From IMG/VR virus record IMGVR_UViG_3300013212_000072, positions 1-64,000 of that record: 64,000 nt of DNA, one strand, 5' to 3'. The notes beneath the pieces were generated by a model, which was not told the DNA's origin, did not search any database, and saw nothing but the letters and a program-made list of their open reading frames with translations. The stretch is from a virus. A program made the translations under genes and the position numbers. Shown here piece by piece: positions 38,850 through 46,559 of the stretch; positions within the stretch are counted from its first letter, which is position 1, and every line of letters begins with the position of its first letter.

Positions 38850-41084
38850 ATGCCTGCACAGTGGCCAATATTTATTAATAACGTTTCCAAAAAACTGGCC
38901 AGTAGAACTTCTAAAGGTCCAGATGATATTGGTACGTTTGTTGCTAATGAATATTTTAATGCTGTTAAAACCGCACAAACTCCATTTGGAAATATCCATA
39001 AATCTGGACAAAAGCCAATACTTGAAGAGGGATTTAAAAAGGCATTCAATATGTTATTCAAATCTCTTGAACCTCAATTAGAAGATAAATTTGGAAATCC
39101 ATTATATGATGACATGTTTGAAAAACTTCCTGGAGTAGATTTAAGCACAAATCCGGATTGTGACTTTGAAGAGTGGACAATAAAGAATAAAGAAACGATA
39201 ACACCATTTGAATTCTATCCTTTATTTCCTACGACATGTATAATTCCAAAACCAATTGTTTCTCCAACTAATCTTTTTGGAGATATTGATATAACTTCTG
39301 AAAATGTAGATAACCAACCGGAACTTCGATATGTAACAATGTCCGTTTTTGGCGGTGATGGAACTTCTCCATACGAATTTACATATTCATTAAATGGAAT
39401 CGTACAACCAACATTGACTTCTGATAGCCAAGGAGTTGTAAAGTTCTTAGCTCCTACGGATCCTGGTAAATATGAGTATATTTTTATTAGTGCAATGGAT
39501 GCATCTAAACTGGCAGAAATTAAAAATATAGATAGAAGTGCTTCAATAGAAATAAAAGAAGACACAAAGGCAGTTGAAATTAAAGTCGATCCACCTGTAG
39601 CTTTTCAACTTGTAAAACCTATGACTGAAGCTCAGCAAGTTGATGAACTTACAAATAGAGTATTATACCAAAATGATGGAACTGAAACATATTTAGATTG
39701 GGTTGAAAGACTTCCATATCACGGGGATTTTGCTAGAAAAGTAAGTAAACAAGTTTTAGAATTTTTAGATAAAGAAACCAACTCTATAAAAACAGGAACT
39801 GGAATTAATGGACTTCCACAGACTAACGCAATTAGTCCAATCAATGTTACTAGATACAATTACGAAAGTCAACTCAATTCCGCGACTGAATCTATTAGAA
39901 AGGCAAAAGAAAAATATAATAAATTAGTTGAAAAAGATAATTCATCTAAGGTTAAAGTTGATTCAATTCAGAAAACGCATGCACGCGTTGAAGTGCTCCG
40001 ATCTGAAATTTTGCTAGAAAGAATTGAATTAGAGTATAAAAAAAAAAACGATTATAATAATTTTGGCACTAATGTAGTTTCAACATCTACATCCCCTAGA
40101 ATTGAAAGTTTAAATGAACAACTTGCAGTAGAATTACAGTTAATTAATATTGATGTTCTTAAAAAAAATATTAACAAGATTAAAGATATTGATTCAATTG
40201 ATTTTATAATGGCTAAGATTAAGATATACCAAAATGAATTAACAGTTGCACAATCAAATTCACGAAGAGATACTAATAAAATAGATACTTTAAATAGAGA
40301 ACTAACAGTACAATCTCTTCGTGTAATAAAACTTAAGAATAAAATCAAAAAAGAAGCAGCCACAAATGATAGATTATTTCAAGAAGAATATGATGATAGA
40401 CCTGATAGTATACCAAAATTCATAACTTCAAAATTGATATGTATATTTACATATGTTAAAGGAATTGATAATAATCAAAAAAACGCGCCAAGTAAGAACC
40501 CAATACTTGCGACTAATACTACTAGTTATAATAGTGGTTACGGTAACTTAAATGGAAATACAAAAAATGAAACATTTGGTCAATGGTCTAAGAGAACCGA
40601 ACCGGGCCGTATAAATGCAAAATTGACTAGGTATAATCTTGAAAAGGTTAAATATAGAGACCTAAAAATAAGACATATTAATCAAATAGCGGAAGATAAT
40701 AAAAAAGCTGGGAATGCATGCGGCGCCGATGATGCGTATTGCGTAATGTCAAAATGTATACTTGACTATTGGAAATCTACAGCAGCGCAGCCATTTGCAA
40801 CATCACCACCTATATTACCGTGTTTAATACCATCTCCTGGAAATTACATTCCAATATATTATGGAGATGAATCAAAATTAGGGGCAGATTTAAGAAGAGC
40901 ATGGAATACTGGTAAAAGATTTAAAATTGAACCAACTCTACAGACTGCTACAAAAGCAGTTGCAACTGCAGTTGCGGCATCATGCGCAAAGCATCTCTTA
41001 GATCTGAAATTCATATACAATGGACAAATACCAACACCTAGCGGTCCTGTTCCAATGATTGGTTTTTCACCATTGGCCTTATAA
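38850..41084 (+). CDS. Large virion structural protein with coiled coil, 744 aa
   Basis: Starts MPAQWPIFINNVSKKLASRT. Residues ~160-240 look Ig-like (M-S-V-F-G-G-D-G-T-S-P-Y-E-F-T-Y-S-L-N-G). Residues ~340-520 are a long charged coiled coil. The C-terminal ~120 residues are Cys-containing and end P-M-I-G-F-S-P-L-A-L. By position it is a baseplate or tail-tip component; it could also be a tape-measure-like or whisker protein. No named family. Confidence 0.7.
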   Translation: MPAQWPIFINNVSKKLASRTSKGPDDIGTFVANEYFNAVKTAQTPFGNIHKSGQKPILEEGFKKAFNMLFKSLEPQLEDKFGNPLYDDMFEKLPGVDLSTNPDCDFEEWTIKNKETITPFEFYPLFPTTCIIPKPIVSPTNLFGDIDITSENVDNQPELRYVTMSVFGGDGTSPYEFTYSLNGIVQPTLTSDSQGVVKFLAPTDPGKYEYIFISAMDASKLAEIKNIDRSASIEIKEDTKAVEIKVDPPVAFQLVKPMTEAQQVDELTNRVLYQNDGTETYLDWVERLPYHGDFARKVSKQVLEFLDKETNSIKTGTGINGLPQTNAISPINVTRYNYESQLNSATESIRKAKEKYNKLVEKDNSSKVKVDSIQKTHARVEVLRSEILLERIELEYKKKNDYNNFGTNVVSTSTSPRIESLNEQLAVELQLINIDVLKKNINKIKDIDSIDFIMAKIKIYQNELTVAQSNSRRDTNKIDTLNRELTVQSLRVIKLKNKIKKEAATNDRLFQEEYDDRPDSIPKFITSKLICIFTYVKGIDNNQKNAPSKNPILATNTTSYNSGYGNLNGNTKNETFGQWSKRTEPGRINAKLTRYNLEKVKYRDLKIRHINQIAEDNKKAGNACGADDAYCVMSKCILDYWKSTAAQPFATSPPILPCLIPSPGNYIPIYYGDESKLGADLRRAWNTGKRFKIEPTLQTATKAVATAVAASCAKHLLDLKFIYNGQIPTPSGPVPMIGFSPLAL

Positions 41085-41123
41085 AACAAATATATAATTT
41101 ATTAACCTTTAAAAATAAAAACA

Positions 41124-42338
41124 ATGTCACAAGACGTTTTAACTAAACAAACAGAGAATCAACTAAACGATATCTCTAACTTTGATTGGGATTTGTATTC
41201 TGCAGATTGCCCATCTACTCTTAGAAAGATAAACCACCATGTAAAAGCTCCAGAAGGTGTTAAGGTGTATTCAAGAGAACCTTATGCCCAAGAACTTCTT
41301 AATTTAATGGAAAGTCACTGGAGTGAAAATACACAAACTCATATTATACATGCTGGAGAAACCCACACTGGTAAAGTGTACGCAGTAGATATGGAATGGG
41401 CATCTATCGATATTGGATATCGAGAAATGGTGTATGTTCAATTGTCAAAAGAATCTGCAATCTCAAGATCAAAATTAATTCCTGGAACTGAAATATCTGT
41501 TGAAATTACGGCAGAAAAAAGTAAAAGTACCAGAGGATTTGTATTAGGTTCCGTTGAAGCTGGTATTAAAGCTGCTACATTAAGAGAAATTTTAGCATCT
41601 GCTGAAACTGGAAATACTGCCTATATGGGAACTGTAACAAGTATGATTCCAGGTGGAGGTTACTTTGTTAATGTGCAAGGAGTCGATTGTTTCATGCCGG
41701 GATCCCTAGCAGGTATTAATAAACTTGCAGATTTTGGTTCTGTCATTAACACACAAATGTATGTAGTACCGATGAGTTACTCTCCTGAGAAAGGAACAGT
41801 AATTGTATCTCATAGAAAATATCTTCAAGCACTTATTCCAAATGCGATTGAAGACCTTAGAAATAATCCTGGAGAAACTAAAGAAGGTAACGTAACAGGT
41901 TCTACAAAATACGGAGTATTTGTTGAATTTGATAATTGTTTAACTGGAATGATTCATGCAAATGATTTAAACCCTGAAATGGCAAGAAAACATAAGGCTA
42001 GAGAAATTAATCCAGGTGATGTTATTGATTTTAAGATTAAAGAAATAATCAACAATGATAAAATAACATTGACTCAATTAGAGCATGTTGAAATTAACGA
42101 CCCATGGTCTGATGTTGCTACTAAGTATAAAAGCTTTCCAGTTGAAGTTAAAGGTACAATAAAATCTGTTAAAGATTATGGAGTATTTGTAGATGTTGGA
42201 GATGGAATTGTTGGATTACTTCACGTATCCGAACTTCCTGATAATGTTAAGGTTGATTCGCTTACAAAGAACGATAATATTACCGTTCAAATAACAAGAA
42301 TGGACGTAGCTACTAGAAAAGTTTTCTTGAAACTATAA
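41124..42338 (+). CDS. Ribosomal protein S1-like RNA-binding protein (four S1 domains)
   Basis: 404 residues with four S1 OB-folds at roughly 78-145, 163-235, 252-320 and 338-404. The last two are canonical (K-E-G-N-V-T-G-S-T-K-Y-G-V-F-V-E-F and V-K-G-T-I-K-S-V-K-D-Y-G-V-F-V-D-V...G-L-L-H-V-S-E-L). Bacterial S1 has six and helps load mRNA on the 30S subunit. Phage leaders here are A/U-rich with little Shine-Dalgarno, the kind of mRNA that depends on S1. It may favour phage translation or protect RNA; both are inference. It stands alone among virion genes and ends just before a terminator and an early-type promoter. Confidence 0.93.
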   Translation: MSQDVLTKQTENQLNDISNFDWDLYSADCPSTLRKINHHVKAPEGVKVYSREPYAQELLNLMESHWSENTQTHIIHAGETHTGKVYAVDMEWASIDIGYREMVYVQLSKESAISRSKLIPGTEISVEITAEKSKSTRGFVLGSVEAGIKAATLREILASAETGNTAYMGTVTSMIPGGGYFVNVQGVDCFMPGSLAGINKLADFGSVINTQMYVVPMSYSPEKGTVIVSHRKYLQALIPNAIEDLRNNPGETKEGNVTGSTKYGVFVEFDNCLTGMIHANDLNPEMARKHKAREINPGDVIDFKIKEIINNDKITLTQLEHVEINDPWSDVATKYKSFPVEVKGTIKSVKDYGVFVDVGDGIVGLLHVSELPDNVKVDSLTKNDNITVQITRMDVATRKVFLKL

Positions 42339-42367
42339 TTGTTAATAACTTTAACATAAAATTAACA

Positions 42368-42395
42368 ACCCAGATTTTAGGATCTGGGTTTTTTT
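42368..42395 (+). terminator. Terminator after the S1-like gene
   Basis: ACCCAGAT-TTTAGG-ATCTGGGT followed by seven T; same stem as the 26062 terminator and again directly before an early-type promoter. Confidence 0.95.
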
Positions 42396-42422
42396 GTTTA
42401 TATTTACATTATAATTAAAACA
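42396..42422 (+). promoter_or_regulatory. Early-type promoter for the 42435 gene
   Basis: GTTTATATTTACATTATAAT followed by TAAAACA; GTTAATAACTTT at 42341-42352. The start codon is 12 bases downstream. It is the only early-type promoter inside the virion gene block. Confidence 0.75.
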
Positions 42423-42434
42423 GATATATAAAAC

Positions 42435-43223
42435 ATGAACAAATTTAAAACATACGGACAATTCTTAAATGAGTCAAATCAAGATAATATTGTTAATGTT
42501 ATTTTAGATTCGTTGGAACCTACAATTGTTGAAATGTTAGCTGCAACCGAAAAATGGTTTGTTGAGACCTTTAAACAGGAGTTTACTAAATATGACAGAG
42601 AGTATGCTAGAATCAATTTAACATACGATATGGTTAAATCTATTGAAATGTATACCTTACCAACCGATTCACTATTATCAATGAACGTGCGTAAGAGCGT
42701 TAAAGGAAATATTCAAATTGATGCTCAAATCCAAAGAGGAGAAAACACTTATAGTTTCCAAACTGAAGCGATTTATGCAGGAGGACATAACATTCAGAGA
42801 CTTCACTATAGATATATTGTTAAGACCAGCATTCCAAAAACTGGAGCTACCGAAATTGCTAAAGAATATGCAGACAAAATTAAGAAAATGTCTAAGCTTG
42901 AACAAATTAATAAAGAAATAAATAGTTACAAGCAACGTATTAAAATAGAACAAGAAAAACTTGAAGTTAACTCTAAATTAACAGATGATGAGATTAAGGC
43001 AAAAAGTGATTATGTATGGCCGACTTGGAAAGAAATTGTAAAGAGAGATGCTGCTAAAAATTATAATAATGACGAAGCATACTACTATCAAGAACAAGAA
43101 AGAAGCATCCAAGCTCAAATCGATAGTTGGAAACGAATTAATGTTACTTCAATACAAACGTGGTTAGTAAGCGTTAACAAATCACTTCAAAAACTTATAG
43201 CAAAACGGGATTCTATGGTATAG
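42435..43223 (+). CDS. Protein with capsid-targeting-like leader, 262 aa
   Basis: Starts MNKFKTYGQFLNESNQDN, matching the leaders at 3855 and 4316, with L-N-E as the possible prohead-protease site. The body is not recognised: a mixed alpha/beta half (T-Y-D-M-V-K-S-I-E-M-Y) and a long charged helical part from ~145 (K-K-M-S-K-L-E-Q-I-N-K-E-I-N-S). It is a candidate internal head protein, injected with the DNA, but it also has an early-type promoter, which would be unusual for a purely late virion protein. Confidence 0.6.
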   Translation: MNKFKTYGQFLNESNQDNIVNVILDSLEPTIVEMLAATEKWFVETFKQEFTKYDREYARINLTYDMVKSIEMYTLPTDSLLSMNVRKSVKGNIQIDAQIQRGENTYSFQTEAIYAGGHNIQRLHYRYIVKTSIPKTGATEIAKEYADKIKKMSKLEQINKEINSYKQRIKIEQEKLEVNSKLTDDEIKAKSDYVWPTWKEIVKRDAAKNYNNDEAYYYQEQERSIQAQIDSWKRINVTSIQTWLVSVNKSLQKLIAKRDSMV

Positions 43224-43234
43224 TTATTTTTTAC

Positions 43235-43270
43235 TTGGATATATAACCTAACTTAAGTTAATATATCCAA
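43235..43270. other. Hairpin with promoter-like box upstream of the fourth endonuclease
   Basis: TTGGATATAT (43235-43244) is complementary to ATATATCCAA (43261-43270); the left arm and loop include GATATATAACCTAAC, close to the late-type promoter form. Confidence 0.5.
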
Positions 43271-43296
43271 ATTGAATGAATACTCTATAAAAAATA

Positions 43297-43345
43297 ATGA
43301 GTTTGGGTTTTATTCTTAGATATATAGAATAAAACCCAAACTCAT
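43297..43345 (+). promoter_or_regulatory. 20-bp start-codon-sequestering hairpin with promoter-like loop
   Basis: ATGAGTTTGGGTTTTATTCT (43297-43316) is the exact reverse complement of 43326-43345, which includes the first two bases of the ATG at 43344. The 9-base loop is TAGATATAT, so an RNA starting just after this box would contain only the right arm and leave the start codon free. Confidence 0.8.
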
Positions 43346-44033
43346 GTTTCATTATGTTTATATTGTAAAACATCCGCAAACTGGTGAATTTTACTATGGA
43401 AGTAGAACTAGTTATGTTTTGCCAGAATTAGATGATTATAAAGGCTCGATGTGCAAATGGAAAGTTAATAAATTTGAATTAATTAAAACAATAGTTAAGA
43501 CATTTAATTCCAGAGAAGAAGCATATTTATTTGAAAGAGAAATAATATTAAAAAATATAAGACATTCATTAAATAGAAATTATGCAATTCCATCAAAACA
43601 CGGTGCCGGCGCACTACCTGGTCCAAAAAATTCTTTTTTTGGTAAAAAACACACCGATGAATCTTTAATTAAAATGAAAGAAAACTCAAATAATGCAGGC
43701 GTTAATAATCCAATGTTTGGAAAAGAGCATAAAGATGTATCTAAAAAGAAAATGTCTATTAAAAAAATAGGCCTTTACAATGGCGTAAATAATCCGATGT
43801 CTAAAAAACTATATCAATATGATATAAATGGAAATCTAATGAATATATGGGATTGTGCAACTCTATGCGTGAAACATTATGGTGATATTGGTATTAATTT
43901 ATCTAGAGGTAATATTTCCAATAGCGCAAAAAACAATTCAATTGAAGATACTTCGTTAAAAAGATTAAATGTATTTATCTTTTCATTTTCAGAGATAGAT
44001 ATAGTTAGATTTAATAAATTTAAAAATAAGTAA
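43344..44033 (+). CDS. GIY-YIG homing endonuclease
   Basis: 229 residues. GIY-YIG core Y-V-Y-I-V...F-Y-Y-G-S-R-T (4-21), then NUMOD3 motifs (N-S-F-F-G-K-K-H-T-D-E-S and N-P-M-F-G-K-E-H-K-D) and a NUMOD1-like segment (K-L-Y-Q-Y-D-I-N-G-N-L...W-D-C-A-T). It is located between a leader-bearing gene and the amidoligase-like gene; no displaced gene end is visible on either side. Expression is probably delayed by the hairpin covering its start. Confidence 0.92.
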   Translation: MFHYVYIVKHPQTGEFYYGSRTSYVLPELDDYKGSMCKWKVNKFELIKTIVKTFNSREEAYLFEREIILKNIRHSLNRNYAIPSKHGAGALPGPKNSFFGKKHTDESLIKMKENSNNAGVNNPMFGKEHKDVSKKKMSIKKIGLYNGVNNPMSKKLYQYDINGNLMNIWDCATLCVKHYGDIGINLSRGNISNSAKNNSIEDTSLKRLNVFIFSFSEIDIVRFNKFKNK

Positions 44034-44037
44034 TATA

Positions 44038-45330
44038 ATGAATAATCTAAATGAATCTGACATTTTATCTAAATCTCTTATAGGTTGTGAATTTGAGTTC
44101 TACTCAAATTTTAGTGCTGAAGATACTGCAAAAAAACTTGAAAAACTGCTTGGCAAAAAGATTCACGTCGAGGATAAAGCACATAGCGATTTTGAAGTAA
44201 CTCGCGATGAATTTAAAATAGAACCTGACATGTCGGGTGGAGCTAAACTTCTTGAGTTAGTTACTGGAGCCCTTCCATATACTGCAGCCAGACTAATGAT
44301 AATTAATGTTTGTCAATGGATTCAAGAGAATGGATATACAAATGATAGGTCTTCGATTCACTTAAATCTTTCATTTGATAAATCAAAAATTGAAAACAAG
44401 TATCGTATTTCTAAGATGAATGTTCTTAAATTCATTTTAGATTTTAATGAAGAGCAAGTATTCAAATTCTTTCCTAAAAGAGAAAACTCAGCCTACGCAA
44501 AATCTATTAAATTTGTCCTACCAAAAGAGGACACGTACTTCTTTGATGGAAAGCATATCAATCAACAAAACTTTATCTACCCTGATACAAAATATTATGG
44601 GATAAATTTTGACAAAAGACATAAAAATTATCTGGAATTCCGCTATATTGGAGGAGAGGACTGGGAAAAGAAAACAACTACAATTCTTTATTTAGTTGAC
44701 CGTTTCCTACTTCAATTATGGAAATCAACCGAAAACCCAGACTTTACGGAATTAAATGCAATTGAATTAAAAAAAATAGTTGCAGATAACCAAAGAATAA
44801 TCGATGCTAGAAAGGACTGGAAAACAATTAAAGATAATTGGAAAAATGTTAAGTTCACTGTCGACATGGATGACAATCCTAAAGTAGTAGATTTATATTG
44901 GACTTCTGTCAAAGAACGTGTAATGAAATTATTTACACATGGAGACCTTAGCAAAGGACATATTAATTATGATACTGACGCTGGTAAAATCCAAGTAAAT
45001 GGAGGTCGTTTAGAATATTGTGTTGACCTTAGAGGGTATGAATTTGTGAATTGTTTCTTGCGAGGAGAATTTACCGAATGCGATATGTATGGATGTGATG
45101 TTAACGGTTCTGATATTCATTATTGTAATTTCTACCAATCAACACAACTTAATAGTTCTAAATTAGATGGTTCTTATGTTCATGGAACATGTACCGCAAA
45201 TGATTGTTATGTCTATGGAAAAGGAACTTTTAAAGGAACAATGAATGGAGGAATCTTTAGAGAGGGTTCATTTGATAAAAAACTGGCTAGATTTAATGAT
45301 GTTGAAATTATTAAATCTAGAGCAATATAA
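44038..45330 (+). CDS. Amidoligase-like protein fused to pentapeptide-like repeats
   Basis: 430 residues. The N-terminal part has features of the glutamine-synthetase-like amidoligase family: I-G-C-E-F-E-F-Y (15-22), I-E-P-D-M-S...L-L-E-L-V-T-G (61-77), S-S-I-H-L-N-L (105-111), and Y-L-E-F-R-Y-I-G-G-E-D-W. Such enzymes join amines to carboxyls of peptides. From ~325 on come irregular five-residue turns (N-C-F-L-R, E-C-D-M-Y, G-C-D-V-N, G-S-D-I-H, Y-C-N-F-Y) as in pentapeptide beta-helices. It lies in the late region just before baseplate genes. Enzyme activity and target are inference. Confidence 0.65.
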   Translation: MNNLNESDILSKSLIGCEFEFYSNFSAEDTAKKLEKLLGKKIHVEDKAHSDFEVTRDEFKIEPDMSGGAKLLELVTGALPYTAARLMIINVCQWIQENGYTNDRSSIHLNLSFDKSKIENKYRISKMNVLKFILDFNEEQVFKFFPKRENSAYAKSIKFVLPKEDTYFFDGKHINQQNFIYPDTKYYGINFDKRHKNYLEFRYIGGEDWEKKTTTILYLVDRFLLQLWKSTENPDFTELNAIELKKIVADNQRIIDARKDWKTIKDNWKNVKFTVDMDDNPKVVDLYWTSVKERVMKLFTHGDLSKGHINYDTDAGKIQVNGGRLEYCVDLRGYEFVNCFLRGEFTECDMYGCDVNGSDIHYCNFYQSTQLNSSKLDGSYVHGTCTANDCYVYGKGTFKGTMNGGIFREGSFDKKLARFNDVEIIKSRAI

Positions 45331-45345
45331 AAATAAAATAAAAAG

Positions 45346-46176
45346 ATGGGTAATATATTAGTAGGTGGAGAATCAATTCAACAACATCCTGAATGGGATA
45401 ATGAATGTTTTAACAATTTTGTAAATGAACTTGCAGACGATATAACAGGTTCATGTATGATACCGATGAATCTTCCAAGACAAGAGGTTCAAAACATAGT
45501 TAGACGAGCAAAGAAATGGTTCTATAAAAATTATGAGTATTCAGTACAAGAAAACTTTTTAGTAATTCCAGCATCTGCGTTTCTATCAGATCATTTTAAA
45601 TATTCTAGGTCTTTCACTCTTCCTGCAATGGACCCTCTTACCGGTGGCGGTGAAATATTTTCAGTATTTGCGGTGCTTGAAAGAGGAAACACATGGGGAG
45701 GAAGTATGGACATTAACTTTACTCAAGGAGATTTTGCAATTGAAAGAATGTTAATGGGTGGAATTTATGGAGGTTCTAAAACTGGACAGGCTGCAGAAAA
45801 TTTACAATACTACGTAATCAATGAATCTTTCTTTGATTTAGCACGACAAATTTTTAAGAATCCGTATGGTTTTCATTATAGCCAACTTACACATGAATTA
45901 AAATTCATGGGAGAAACTCCTAAAAAAGATACAATTCTAAAGGTTTATCAAACAATTCCAGAATGTGCGCTATTTCAAGATGAAGCATTTTTTAGATATT
46001 GTTCGGCTAAGATTAAAATTTCGTTAGGACAAAAACTTGGAATATTTGGATTCTCTCTTCCTGGAAATATTCAAATTAATCCAGATGTAATTAAATCGCT
46101 TGGCGAAGATGAACTAACTGCAGTAATTGAAGAAATCAAAAGCGAAGAAGGTACTGACTGGATGTTCCATTCTTAA
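45346..46176 (+). CDS. Virion structural protein, 276 aa
   Basis: Starts MGNILVGGESIQQHPEWDNE. R-A-K-K-W-F-Y-K-N-Y-E-Y-S-V-Q-E-N-F-L-V-I-P near 55-76 and F-K-Y-S-R-S-F-T-L-P near 85-94 are typical of conserved baseplate/neck-type proteins of T4-like phages. No enzyme motif. Immediately before gp25; I cannot assign a T4 counterpart. Confidence 0.65.
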   Translation: MGNILVGGESIQQHPEWDNECFNNFVNELADDITGSCMIPMNLPRQEVQNIVRRAKKWFYKNYEYSVQENFLVIPASAFLSDHFKYSRSFTLPAMDPLTGGGEIFSVFAVLERGNTWGGSMDINFTQGDFAIERMLMGGIYGGSKTGQAAENLQYYVINESFFDLARQIFKNPYGFHYSQLTHELKFMGETPKKDTILKVYQTIPECALFQDEAFFRYCSAKIKISLGQKLGIFGFSLPGNIQINPDVIKSLGEDELTAVIEEIKSEEGTDWMFHS

Positions 46177-46192
46177 ACAAATATATATTATT

Positions 46193-46546
46193 ATGGAATT
46201 GTACATAAAATCGCTAGAAGACCCAAATTACGATGAAGACCAATTACAAATCGACGAAGATATTGCTCTAATAATATCCCAGATCGAAACGCTGGTATTT
46301 ACAGAAAAAGGCGATGTGATGGGAGACCCTGAATTTGGGCTTAATCTTGAAGATTATGTATATTCTTTTATGTACAATGATACAATGTTACAAGGAGTAG
46401 TTCAAAGTGCTATTTCGCGATATGTTCCATTATCCGCAAAAATACCAGTGCATGTTACTGTTGAATTTGCAGAAATGACCGAAAGAAATGTAGTTTTTAT
46501 AGATATTGCTATTGACTATAGGTTTGGAATAACAATCGCTATATAA
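46193..46546 (+). CDS. Baseplate wedge protein gp25
   Basis: 117 residues from ATG 46193 (MELYIKSLEDPNYDEDQLQI); a longer in-frame start at 46127 lies inside the upstream gene and is unlikely. G-D-V-M-G-D-P-E-F-G-L-N-L-E-D-Y-V-Y-S-F is the gp25 signature (G-x-P-x-F-G-x-x-L), with Asp-Pro-Glu near the usual Glu-Pro-Arg position. gp25 anchors the sheath to the baseplate wedge. Followed by gp6, the order found in other contractile systems. Confidence 0.9.
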   Translation: MELYIKSLEDPNYDEDQLQIDEDIALIISQIETLVFTEKGDVMGDPEFGLNLEDYVYSFMYNDTMLQGVVQSAISRYVPLSAKIPVHVTVEFAEMTERNVVFIDIAIDYRFGITIAI

Positions 46547-46559
46547 AAAAATAAATGAG

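Noticed and set aside
46127-46195. Longer start for gp25 at 46127
   Set aside because: Would add 22 basic residues inside the upstream gene; family length and the ATG at 46193 with an A/T-rich leader fit better.
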